Made by a program: the position numbers and the translations under genes. From Streptomyces sp. WAC05374 (lineage in GTDB: Bacteria; Actinomycetota; Actinomycetes; Streptomycetales; Streptomycetaceae), in NCBI RefSeq assembly GCF_004353505.1, contig NZ_SMNQ01000022.1, positions 1 to 64,000 on the forward strand: DNA of 64,000 nt, written 5' to 3'. How positions within the stretch are numbered: the first letter of the stretch is position 1; every line of letters begins with the position of its first letter. The notes beneath the pieces are model-generated. The model ran no database searches. It saw only the letters and a program-made list of their open reading frames with translations, and was not told the origin of the DNA. This document shows, in pieces, positions 18,734 to 27,245 of this stretch.

Positions 18734-19546
18734 TCACGCCTTGCGCCCCACCCCTGCGAAGCCCGAGAAGGCGTATGGATCCTCCTGGTCGAGGGGGGTC
18801 TCGGGCCGCCAGTGCGGCATCTGCACGAGGCCCGGTTCGACCATCTCGAAGCCGTCGAAGAAGCGGGTCACTTCCTCGCGGGTCCGCATGATCAGCGGGT
18901 TGCGGATCTCGTTGTAGACCTTCACCGCGCCGCCCGCCCGCTCCTGGGGCAGCGGGATGCCCTCGTAGGAGGCATGGGTGAGGACGAGGAGGCTGCCGGG
19001 CGCGAGGGCGTCGCGCAGCTCGGCGAGCGCCCGGTGGGGGTCGTCGGAGTCCTGGACGAAGTGGAGCACGGCGACCAGGAGCAGGGCCACCGGCCGGTCC
19101 AGGTCCAGCAGGGCGCCGGTCTCGGGGGCCGTGAGGATGTCCTGCGGCTTGCGCAGGTCGGCGGCGACGACACCGGCGTTGTCGTTGCCCTCCAGGACGG
19201 CCGCGCTGTGGGCGACGGCGACGGGGTCGTGGTCGACGTACAGGACCCGGGCCCCCGGGCTGGCGGCCTGGGCTATCTCGTGGACGTTGCCGAAGGTGGG
19301 GATGCCGGAGCCTATGTCGAGGAACTGGGTGATGCCCTCGCCGGCGGCGTACCGTACCGCGCGGCGCATGAAGGCCCGGTTGGCCTGCATGATTTTGGGA
19401 AGGCCCGGCATGAACTCCATGGCTTTGCGGGCCGCTTCCCGGTCCACCTCGAAATTGTGCGAGCCGCCCAGGTAGTAGTCGTAAATGCGGGACACGCTCG
19501 GCACCGAAATGTCGATGCTGGGCGGGGCCCAGGCGGGACGCTCCAT
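18734..19546 (-). CDS. SAM-dependent methyltransferase, DUF574 family
   Basis: A 270-residue member of the actinobacterial S-adenosylmethionine methyltransferase family once called DUF574. Signatures are SVSRIYDYYLGGSHNFEVD near the N-terminus, QFLDIGSGIPTFGNVHEIAQ for cofactor binding near 78, VLYVDHDPVAVAH, and the C-terminal EPGLVQMPHWRP. The ATG at 19546 has GGAGA six bases upstream and gives the usual N-terminus; longer in-frame starts are less likely. It is upstream of, and nearly overlaps, rmdA. The substrate is unknown for the family. Confidence 0.88.
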   Translation of the reverse strand: MERPAWAPPSIDISVPSVSRIYDYYLGGSHNFEVDREAARKAMEFMPGLPKIMQANRAFMRRAVRYAAGEGITQFLDIGSGIPTFGNVHEIAQAASPGARVLYVDHDPVAVAHSAAVLEGNDNAGVVAADLRKPQDILTAPETGALLDLDRPVALLLVAVLHFVQDSDDPHRALAELRDALAPGSLLVLTHASYEGIPLPQERAGGAVKVYNEIRNPLIMRTREEVTRFFDGFEMVEPGLVQMPHWRPETPLDQEDPYAFSGFAGVGRKA

Positions 19547-19728
19547 CGATGTCTCCAACAAGTCGCCACGGTATGCGGCCATGTTCATGGCCAGTGTCCG
19601 AGCCGAGGCTACTGATCGCCCGCCGGGAGAGCGAGGGGAAACGGAAATTAGCGATCCGTTCTTGGTCACACGTCCCGGTCATGGGACGGCGGCACGTGCG
19701 GCACGCGTGTGCGGGAAAGCGCACGCCA

Positions 19729-19804
19729 CCGGCCCGCCGCACACGCGTGGGGCGTGGAGCGGCGGGCCGGCCGGGTGTCCGGGCCGGCGGGGCCGGACAC
19801 CCGG
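19729..19804 (-). terminator. two tandem hairpins after the COG4315 lipoprotein gene
   Basis: The first hairpin pairs CCGGCCCGCCGC (19729-19740) with GCGGCGGGCCGG (19759-19770). The second pairs CCGGGTGTCCGG (19771-19782) with CCGGACACCCGG (19793-19804). Both are perfect 12-bp stems, immediately next to each other, starting 22 bp beyond the gene stop. Confidence 0.75.
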
Positions 19805-19825
19805 ATCGCGACGTGCGTGGGGACT

Positions 19826-20854
19826 CTACTTGGCCGTCGCGACCATCTTCCCGGTGGGCGAGACGGCGAACCAGGTGCCGCCGACGCCCTGACCGTTGGT
19901 GTCACCGGGCTTCTTGTCGCCCGCGAAGGTGTAGAGGGGCCAGCAGTCGATGGTCTGCTGCTTGATGCCGTCGGGCCGGTTGAAGGTGACGTAGCCCTTC
20001 AGCGAGATGCCCTCGGTGTCGTTCTTGTCGACGGGCTCGACCACCGGCCACTTCTCGAGGCATTCGCCGGTGCAGGCGGTCTTCATGGGCCACGCCGAGT
20101 CCTTCTCGAACCGGTAGACCGTCATTCCGTTCTTGTCCACGACGATCTCGCCGAGCTTGGGGTCCTTGCGGACGGACAGCCCGGCCAGGTCGGCGGCGCC
20201 CGCGCCCTCGCCCTGGTCCTCGGCCGCCCCCTCGCCGGCGGTGCCCTCGTCGTCGGCGGCCCCCTCGTCGCCGCCGCCCGCGAGGGCCGCCTTCTTTCCG
20301 TCGGGGGCGGCCGCGAACCAGGTGCCTCCCACGCCCTGGCCCTTGGTGTCGCCGGGCTTGGCGTCCTTGGCGTACCGGTACATCGGCCAGCCGTCGATGG
20401 TGAGCTGCTTGGTGCCGTCGGCGCGGGTGAGCTCGCCCATCAGGGAGGCGTCGACACCGGCCGGGGGCTTGGCGCCCTCCGCGGTGACCACCGGCCACGC
20501 CTTGGCGCAGTCGCCCTCGCAGGCGGACTTGGGCGGGTTCGGCGAGTCCTTGTCGAAGCGGTAGAGCGTGAGGCCCTCGCTGTCGGTGACGACCTTGCCG
20601 AGTTCCTTGCTCTCCCATACGGCGAGCTGGCCGGCGGGCTTGGCGGCCGCCTCCTGTCCCCCGGAGCCGGCACCGGAGCCGTAACCGGCGCCGGAGCCGT
20701 AACCGGCGCCGTTCTCGGCGGGCGCGCCCGCCGGCGCCGCCGCGCCGACCGATCCGGCGGGTGTCTGGTTGCCCTGGTCCTGACCGCACGCCGTCGTCAG
20801 CGCGAGCACGGCCGCCGCGGACAGCGCGAGCGAGGCGTTCCGCCAGGTCTTCAT
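19826..20854 (-). CDS. lipoprotein with two COG4315 (Yx[FWY]xxD) repeats
   Basis: A 342-residue lipoprotein with signal peptide and lipobox LTTAC (Cys23), then a Gly/Ala linker containing two copies of GAGYGSG. Two homologous repeats of about 110 residues follow (about 82-190 and 225-340). Each has the secreted-repeat pattern: LTLYRFDKDSPNPPKSACEG and MTVYRFEKDSAWPMKTACTG, then WPVV and the QLTIDGWPMYRY/QQTIDCWPLYTF segment. It ends GQGVGGTWFAVSP. Repeat 2 has a cysteine where repeat 1 has glycine. From memory it corresponds to S. coelicolor SCO0930. The biochemical role is unknown; it is probably attached outside the membrane. Confidence 0.85.
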   Translation of the reverse strand: MKTWRNASLALSAAAVLALTTACGQDQGNQTPAGSVGAAAPAGAPAENGAGYGSGAGYGSGAGSGGQEAAAKPAGQLAVWESKELGKVVTDSEGLTLYRFDKDSPNPPKSACEGDCAKAWPVVTAEGAKPPAGVDASLMGELTRADGTKQLTIDGWPMYRYAKDAKPGDTKGQGVGGTWFAAAPDGKKAALAGGGDEGAADDEGTAGEGAAEDQGEGAGAADLAGLSVRKDPKLGEIVVDKNGMTVYRFEKDSAWPMKTACTGECLEKWPVVEPVDKNDTEGISLKGYVTFNRPDGIKQQTIDCWPLYTFAGDKKPGDTNGQGVGGTWFAVSPTGKMVATAK

Positions 20855-21049
20855 GTCAACTCCCGTTGTGGTGCGATGTGTGGCGACGCCCAGGTGCGCC
20901 GTTCATGGCCCTATGTACGGCGGGGAGGGCGGCGCGTGTTCAACCCCCGGGGAAAATTTCTCCGCGTACTCGGCAAGGCCGCACCCCAAGAACCCCTCCA
21001 TCAGGGGAAATCGGCCCTGTTCGCACCGTGTGGCGCGGTGCGGCCGATC

Positions 21050-21614
<565 letters not shown>

Positions 21615-21632
21615 CACCGCCCGGAGAACACC

Positions 21633-22397
21633 TTGTCGGAATGGCTTGTCCTGTCCATCGCGATGGCCGCCGCCTGCGCCGTCGTCCTGACCATCGTCGT
21701 GATCAACAACCGCCGGATCGGTGACGACGACGACCCGTCCGAGACCCCCGACGTCATCGAGTACATGACGATGATGATCGGCGTGGTGTACGCGATCGTG
21801 CTGGGCCTGGCCATCGCCGGCGTCTGGGAGGGCCGCAGCGCCGCCCAGGAGAGCGTCCGCCAGGAGGCGCAGGCCCTGCACGAGGTGGTGGCCCGTGCGG
21901 AGGTCTGGCCCGAGGCGGTGCGGACCCGCATCCGCGCCGACGTGGACGCGTACGTGGCGCACGTCGTGGACACCGAGTGGGACCACATGGCCGACCGGGG
22001 CGAGCTGACGGACCGGGGCGCCGAGCTGCTGGAGCGGGTGCGCCGCGACGTCTCGGACTACCGGCCGGCCGACGCCCACGAGGGCGAGGCGTACCAGCCG
22101 ATGGTGGACCAGGTGGCGGTCGTCGACGACGCGCGCAGCGCCCGCGGGGAGAACGCGGGCGCCACGATGCCCGGTGTGGTGTGGTTCGGCCTCATCACGG
22201 GCGCCCTGATCACGGTGGGGCTGATCTTCACGCTCCAGATCCGGCGGACGTTCCGCGAGCTGCTGCTGGCCGGTCTGTTCAGCGCGCTGATCGCCTTCCT
22301 GCTGTTCCTGATCTGGGCGTTCGACGCGCCGTTCGGCCGGGGGGTCTCCGCGACGGCCGAGCCGTTCCTGAACGCCTTCCCGCACCTGGCGGACTGA
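21633..22397 (+). CDS. DUF4239 family membrane protein
   Basis: A 254-residue protein matching the DUF4239 (bestrophin-like) pattern. Four hydrophobic helices lie near residues 3-25, 46-66, 182-202 and 212-235, with a soluble helical region between the second and third. Visible motifs are IGVVYAIVLGLAIAGVWEGR, SVRQEAQALHEV and FTLQIRRTFRELLLAGLFSA. A TTG start at 21633 is chosen because GGAGAAC is placed well before it. It starts 18 bp after the proline-rich gene, so the two may be co-transcribed. The function is unknown. Confidence 0.75.
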   Translation: MSEWLVLSIAMAAACAVVLTIVVINNRRIGDDDDPSETPDVIEYMTMMIGVVYAIVLGLAIAGVWEGRSAAQESVRQEAQALHEVVARAEVWPEAVRTRIRADVDAYVAHVVDTEWDHMADRGELTDRGAELLERVRRDVSDYRPADAHEGEAYQPMVDQVAVVDDARSARGENAGATMPGVVWFGLITGALITVGLIFTLQIRRTFRELLLAGLFSALIAFLLFLIWAFDAPFGRGVSATAEPFLNAFPHLAD

Positions 22398-22568
22398 GCG
22401 ACGGGGTGCACGGGGGTCCGCCGTACGGGGGACCTCGGTGCCCCATTCGCCCCTGTGCGATCGCGGCTGTGGTAAGGCGCTCCTAGCGTTTCCGGCATCG
22501 AGGTGCATATCAGACGCTTTGTGGAAATCCGTTCCGCAGCCTGCTCCTCGGGACCCGGAGGATTGACG

Positions 22569-23129
22569 ATGCGCGCGATAGGTGCCGCCTCCGCCGCTCT
22601 CCTCGGAGCGGCCGCTCTCGCCCTGACCGCCCCCGCTCCGGCGGTGGCTTCCGGCAAGTACGCCCCCGGTGACTTCGCCATCAGTCCCTCGACCGTCCAG
22701 CCGGGGGGCAGGGTCGTCCTCACGGCCCCCGGCTGCTCGGGCACCGCGATGGCGTCCTCGGGCGTCTTCGACACGGTCACCATCCCGGCCGGCCGTTCGG
22801 CGACGGCCACCGTCGACTGGGACGCCCGGCGGGGCGCGGTCTACACGGTGTCCTTCACGTGCGCGGGCGGCACGCCCGGCACCGTCGACCTCACCATCGC
22901 GCCGGCCACCAGTACCCCGACGACCAGCTCGACCGCCGTTCCCACGGTGACCACCACCCGGACGGTGACCCCGACCGCGGCGCCCACGCAGGGTGTGCGC
23001 GGTGGCGTGGGCGGCAGCATCGGCGGCCTGAACGCCGGTGAGCTCGCGGCCGGGACCGGCCTGGTCGTGGCGGCCGCCACCGGGATCATCTACATGCTGC
23101 GCCGCCGCGCCGAGAGCCGCCGCCACTGA
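22569..23129 (+). CDS. secreted surface protein with C-terminal anchor, copy A
   Basis: A 186-residue exported protein. The signal peptide ends near AVASG. A small beta domain starts FAISPSTVQPGGRVVL and has cysteines in APGCSG and SFTCAGG. A Thr/Pro-rich spacer follows, then GVRGGVGGS, a hydrophobic helix (GLVVAAATGIIYML) and a tail RRRAESRRH. This looks like a sorting signal without LPXTG. It is a paralogue of the convergent gene at 23236-23721, which keeps the same plan and the same RGGxGGS motif. GGAGGATTG precedes the ATG. A class F sortase is coded nearby. Confidence 0.75.
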   Translation: MRAIGAASAALLGAAALALTAPAPAVASGKYAPGDFAISPSTVQPGGRVVLTAPGCSGTAMASSGVFDTVTIPAGRSATATVDWDARRGAVYTVSFTCAGGTPGTVDLTIAPATSTPTTSSTAVPTVTTTRTVTPTAAPTQGVRGGVGGSIGGLNAGELAAGTGLVVAAATGIIYMLRRRAESRRH

Positions 23130-23158
23130 GGGGCGCCGCGGCCGCCGAAACGGCGGAC

Positions 23159-23208
23159 ACGCCCGTCGCCCCGAGTCCTGGTCGGTCAGGACTCGGGGCG
23201 ACGGGCGT
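23159..23208. terminator. 22-bp perfect bidirectional hairpin
   Basis: Bases 23159-23180 pair without mismatch with 23187-23208 around the loop GTCGGT. It separates the two convergent surface-protein genes. Confidence 0.9.
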
Positions 23209-23235
23209 ATTCGGCCGACCGGGAGGTTCGGCCGG

Positions 23236-23721
23236 TCAGACCTTTCCGCCGCTCAAACGGCGACGGCGGCTGATGAACAGCCCGCCGCCGACGGCCGCCG
23301 TGGCGACCAGGGCCCCGCCGATGGCCATCTCGGTGGAGCTCGGGGCCATCGAACCACCGAGGCCGCCCCGGGCGCCGTGGCCGCGGATGACCGTGAAGGT
23401 CCGGGTGACCACCATGGGGTGGTCGCTGCACTTGACGGCCAGGTTGTACTGCCCCGGCGTGGCGTGGTCGTAGACGCGGGGCGTGGCCGCCGAGTGGCCG
23501 GAGGCGTTGACGGTGAGGGCCGTCTTGGGGAAGGCGTTGGACGTGACCGTGCCACCGTGGCCGCAGCCCATGGCGCTGACGGCGAGCTGACCGCCCTGGT
23601 GGACTCGGGTCGGGGAGACCGTGACGTTGGTGGGACCGTTGTTGGCGACGGCCAGGGGGGCGCAGAGCCCGATGGCCGCGCCGGCGGTGGCGGCCACCGT
23701 GAGAGCGCGTGAAGCACGCAT
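23236..23721 (-). CDS. secreted surface protein with C-terminal anchor, copy B
   Basis: A 161-residue exported protein, paralogous to the convergent copy A. After a signal peptide ending near AVANN it has VTVSPTRVHQGGQLAVSAMG, cysteines in MGCGHGG and AVKCSDH, then the motif GARGGLGGS. A hydrophobic helix (IGGALVATAAVGGGLFI) and an Arg/Lys tail follow. The ATG at 23721 has GGAGG upstream. It is divergent from the class F sortase gene. The fold may be an immunoglobulin-like (IPT-type) domain, judged only by strand pattern. Confidence 0.75.
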   Translation of the reverse strand: MRASRALTVAATAGAAIGLCAPLAVANNGPTNVTVSPTRVHQGGQLAVSAMGCGHGGTVTSNAFPKTALTVNASGHSAATPRVYDHATPGQYNLAVKCSDHPMVVTRTFTVIRGHGARGGLGGSMAPSSTEMAIGGALVATAAVGGGLFISRRRRLSGGKV

Positions 23722-24041
23722 CGTTGAACCTCCAGTGGAAGACGCCCCGAAGCGGCGCTCCGGGAGATTCGACGAGTACGCCTTCCACGACGAACCTTCA
23801 CAAGCCGGTCTGATTACCGCATTTCGACACTCGTCCACCCCGGTGAGCCGACACGCCGGGCGCGCGCCCGCGTACCTGACGGAGCCCCAGGTCACGGACC
23901 GTCAGGGGCGCTGCCGGAGGTTTTGGCGGACCATGACTCGGATGGGTCATCCCCCCTGGCGCCGCCACCCGTTCGCCCCTTCCCTGATCGCCGCCGCGGC
24001 ACCGCGCACGTAGCGTCGTACTACGCCGCGAAGGGAGAACC
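23722..24041. other. divergent promoter region, no gene seen
   Basis: These 320 bp separate surface protein B from the sortase. A TAGCGT hexamer at 24011-24016 is a plausible -10 for the sortase, 25 bp before its ATG. The half nearest surface protein B is relatively AT-rich near 23790-23830 and should hold its promoter. I see no coding pattern. Confidence 0.4.
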
Positions 24042-24698
24042 ATGGGCCTGGACCACAGTGGCTTCGAGTGGAGGAGGCGCTCACCGTGGGGCGCGCTGGC
24101 CCTCGTCATGCTCACTGGTCTCGCGATGATGCGGAACGGCGTCGACATCCAGCCCGGCCCGCCCCAGCCGGCTCCCGCCTCCGTCTCGGAGAGCGACCGG
24201 GCCGGCCGGGCCCCGACCCCGCCGCGCGGCCTGCGGCCGCTGGCGTACGCGCCGGCCTCCCGCATCCGGATCGAGTCGATCGACGTCGACGCCCCGATCA
24301 TGGACGTGGGCCTGGACCAGGAGGGCTGGATCGACGCGCCGCCGGCCCAGGACCCCAACATGGCCGGGTGGTACCAGAACGGCATCTCCCCCGGGCAGCG
24401 CGGCACCTCGGTGATCGTGGGCCACGTCGACAACGAGGCGGGCCCGGCGGTCTTCTACGGTCTGGGCTCGCTCAAGAAGGGCGGCCACGTGGAGGTGACG
24501 CGTTTCGACGGGCGGGTGGCCGTGTTCGAGGTGTACGGCATCGAGGTGTTCGCCAAGGAGGACTTCCCCGGGGTGCGCGTGTACGGCGACACCGGGCACC
24601 CGGAGCTGCGGGTGATCACCTGTGGCGGCGGCTACTCGAAGGCCAACGGCTACGACGGCAACGTGGTGGTCTTCGCGCGCATGGTGGCGACCCGCTGA
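24042..24698 (+). CDS. class F sortase
   Basis: A 218-residue membrane-anchored transpeptidase. It has one hydrophobic anchor (about 19-33), a Pro-rich stem and then a compact sortase beta barrel. Catalytic residues are His128 in VIVGHVDN and Cys194 in VITCGGGYSK, with the downstream NVVVFAR arginine. Strand motifs RIRIESIDVDAPI and GLDQEGWIDAPP are typical of class F in Actinobacteria. It should cut a C-terminal sorting signal and join the protein to the wall. GAAGGGAGAACC precedes the ATG. The adjacent surface proteins are the obvious candidate substrates. Confidence 0.9.
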   Translation: MGLDHSGFEWRRRSPWGALALVMLTGLAMMRNGVDIQPGPPQPAPASVSESDRAGRAPTPPRGLRPLAYAPASRIRIESIDVDAPIMDVGLDQEGWIDAPPAQDPNMAGWYQNGISPGQRGTSVIVGHVDNEAGPAVFYGLGSLKKGGHVEVTRFDGRVAVFEVYGIEVFAKEDFPGVRVYGDTGHPELRVITCGGGYSKANGYDGNVVVFARMVATR

Positions 24699-24741
24699 GC
24701 GGTGCGCCCAGCGGGTCCGCCCGGTGCGCGGGTGCCGCGCC

Positions 24742-25605
24742 TCATCGGCGCGGCACGGTGAGGTGGTAGCCGGCGGCCAGCAACTGGGGCAGGTAGGCGC
24801 GCAGCGCGGCCACGCTCTGGGAGCGGTCGCCGCCCGCGTCGTGGGAGAGCACCACGACTCCCGGCCCGGCCCCGTCGAGCACCCGGCGCACGATCACCGG
24901 CGCCCCGGGTTCCTTCCAGTCCAGTGTGTCCACGGTCCAGGCGAGCGGCTCCATGCCGAGTTCGGCGCCGATCTCGAAGGAGTGCCGGTTCCAGGCACCG
25001 TAGGGCGCCCGGTACCACAGCGGCGGGGAGCCGAGGGTCCGCTCGATGAGGTCGCTGGTGCTGCCCAGTTCGTCACGGATGCGCGAGGGGCGGAGCCGGG
25101 GCATCAGCGGGTGGGACCAGGAGTGGTTGCCCACCACGTGGCCGTCGTCGGCCATCTCCCGCAGGAGGTCCGGGTTGACGGCCGCCATCTCCCCGCACAC
25201 GAAGAACATGGCGCGCACCCCGTAGGCGCGCAGGGTGCGCAGGACGGCGGGCGTGTAGCGGGGGTCTGGCCCGTCGTCGAAGGAGAGGACCATCGACTGC
25301 CCGACCCCCGACACCCGCAGGAAGGGCCGCTGGCGCACGGGCGGCAGTGCGCGCCGGTGGCGGGGCGGGGCGTGCGCGGTCATCGGCTGGAGCCGGTACG
25401 CGGACGGGGCGAGGCGCGGGCCGGCCAGGGCGCCGGGCCGGGCCCCGGCCGCCCCGGGGTGGGCGCGGGGTGCGGGGCCGGCGGGGCCGGGCGGTGCGGT
25501 GCCGTTCCGTTCCAGGGCGAAGAGCCCGAAGGTCGTGGTGGCCCCGAGTGCGGCGGCGATGCGCAGCACCATCCGCCGCCCCGTGGGCATTTGATCCTTT
25601 TTCAT
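24742..25605 (-). CDS. exported polysaccharide deacetylase (NodB domain)
   Basis: A 287-residue carbohydrate esterase family 4 protein. An N-terminal export or anchor segment (TGRRMVLRIAAALGATTTFG) is followed by a Pro/Ala-rich linker. The NodB domain from about residue 100 has SFDDGPDP (metal-binding Asp pair), NHSWSHP (two metal histidines), RAPYG and WTVDTLDW, and a C-terminal LSHDAG histidine. It removes N- or O-acetyl groups from cell-wall glycans such as peptidoglycan or chitin. The start at 25605 (MKKDQMPTGRR) gives a proper export signal. Confidence 0.9.
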   Translation of the reverse strand: MKKDQMPTGRRMVLRIAAALGATTTFGLFALERNGTAPPGPAGPAPRAHPGAAGARPGALAGPRLAPSAYRLQPMTAHAPPRHRRALPPVRQRPFLRVSGVGQSMVLSFDDGPDPRYTPAVLRTLRAYGVRAMFFVCGEMAAVNPDLLREMADDGHVVGNHSWSHPLMPRLRPSRIRDELGSTSDLIERTLGSPPLWYRAPYGAWNRHSFEIGAELGMEPLAWTVDTLDWKEPGAPVIVRRVLDGAGPGVVVLSHDAGGDRSQSVAALRAYLPQLLAAGYHLTVPRR

Positions 25606-25790
25606 GACCAATAACTCGCAGGGCGCATGCCCCGTGCCCCTGACCCACACCGGCCCGCCGGCCGATTGCACCCGATGGGACCAGCCGGCCGACGGTGGCG
25701 CCGGGCGGTGTGTGTCGTCTTCCGCCGGAGCCCGCGCTGGGCCATCATGATCCGCCGTCAACCCATGCCTTCTGCAAAGAGGTGACGCTC

Positions 25791-27233
25791 ATGGCCGGAA
25801 TCCGTGCGGGGCAGGGCATTCTGCGTCGCAAACCCATCGCACTGATCGACGAGGGCGTCGAGGAGGAACGGCTCACCCGGACGCTGGGACTGTGGCAGCT
25901 CACCGCCATCGGCGTCGGCGGCATCATCGGCGCGGGCATCTTCACCCTTGCCGGCACGGTCGCCAACGGCACGGCCGGGCCCGCCGTGCTCGTCTCCTTC
26001 CTGATCGCCGGCATCGCCAGCGCCGCCGCCGCGTTCAGCTACGCCGAGTTCGCCGGCCTGATCCCGAAGGCGGGCTCGGCGTACACCTACGGCTACGCCG
26101 TTCTCGGGGAGCTCGCGGGCTGGTTCATCGGCTGGGACCTGCTGCTGGAGTACACCGCGATCGTCGCGGTGGTGGCCATCGGCATCTCCGGCTACTTCAA
26201 CTTCCTGCTCGGCGAGGTGGGCGCGGAGCTGCCCGCCTGGATGCTGGGCGCGCCGGGCACGGGCGAGGGCCACCGCGTGGACCTGTTCGCTGCCGTGCTG
26301 TGCCTGCTGATCGCCTACCTGCTCACGCTCGGCATCAAGAACGCGGCGCGCTTCGAGACGGTCGTCGTGGTGCTGAAGGTGCTGGTGGTGCTGCTGGTGA
26401 TCGTGGTGGGCTTCTTCCACATCACCACCGACAACTACACGCCCTTCTTCCCGTACGGGGTGGGCGGCGCCTTCACCGGTGCGGCGACGGTGTTCTTCGC
26501 GGTGTTCGGCTACGACGCCATGTCGACGGCGGCCGAGGAGTCCAAGGACGCGCAGCGGCACATGCCGAAGGCGATCCTGTACTCGCTCGCCATCTCGATG
26601 GTGCTGTACGTCCTGGCGTGCCTGGTGCTGACGGGCATGCAGAACTACACGGAGATCGACAAGGAGAGCGGCTTCTCGACCGCGTTCAAGTCGGTGGGCC
26701 TCGACGCGCTGGCGGACGTCATCGCGGTGGGCGCGATCATCGGCATCCTCACCGTGATGTTCACGTTCATGCTGGGCGTCACCCGTGTCTGGTTCAGCAT
26801 GAGCAGGGACGGGCTGCTGCCGCACTGGTTCGCCAAGACGCACCCGACGCGTCACGTGCCGACCCGGGTGACCTGGATCGTGGGTGTCGCGTCGGCGCTC
26901 ATCGCGGGGTTCCTGCCGATCGGCGAGGCGGCCGAGCTGACCAACATCGGCATCCTGCTGGCGTTCGTCGTGGTGTGCGTGGCCGTGATCGTGCTCCGCT
27001 ACAGGCGGCCGGACCTGCCGCGTACGTTCCGCACGCCCGGGATGCCGTTCGTGCCGGCGATCGGCGTGGTCTTCTCCATCTGGCTGATCACCTTCCTCCA
27101 GTGGCAGACCTGGGCCCGGTTCGCGGTGTGGTTCGCGCTCGGGCTGGTGGTCTACTTCGCCTACTCGTACCGCCACTCCGCCATGGCGAAGGCCGAGCGC
27201 GAGGCGCGGGCGGACCGGCCGCCCGCGCCGTAG
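25791..27233 (+). CDS. APC family amino acid permease
   Basis: A 480-residue cationic-amino-acid-type permease with 12 or more hydrophobic helices. The first helix carries GVGGIIGAGIFTLAG, the substrate and ion-binding signature. Other family marks are YAEFAGLIPKAGSAYTYGYA near 85, GWDLLLEYT, FFAVFGYDAMSTAAEE near 240 and SRDGLLP. The ATG at 25791 follows AAAGAGGTG. It meets the convergent CapA gene with only 12 bp between the stops. The substrate is not determinable from sequence. Confidence 0.92.
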   Translation: MAGIRAGQGILRRKPIALIDEGVEEERLTRTLGLWQLTAIGVGGIIGAGIFTLAGTVANGTAGPAVLVSFLIAGIASAAAAFSYAEFAGLIPKAGSAYTYGYAVLGELAGWFIGWDLLLEYTAIVAVVAIGISGYFNFLLGEVGAELPAWMLGAPGTGEGHRVDLFAAVLCLLIAYLLTLGIKNAARFETVVVVLKVLVVLLVIVVGFFHITTDNYTPFFPYGVGGAFTGAATVFFAVFGYDAMSTAAEESKDAQRHMPKAILYSLAISMVLYVLACLVLTGMQNYTEIDKESGFSTAFKSVGLDALADVIAVGAIIGILTVMFTFMLGVTRVWFSMSRDGLLPHWFAKTHPTRHVPTRVTWIVGVASALIAGFLPIGEAAELTNIGILLAFVVVCVAVIVLRYRRPDLPRTFRTPGMPFVPAIGVVFSIWLITFLQWQTWARFAVWFALGLVVYFAYSYRHSAMAKAEREARADRPPAP

Positions 27234-27245
27234 GGCCGGGCGCCG

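Noticed and set aside
22569..23721. LPXTG or chaplin-type signals in the two surface proteins
   Set aside because: No LPXTG/LAXTG was found and the chaplin domain pattern is absent; only the RGGxGGS motif is shared.
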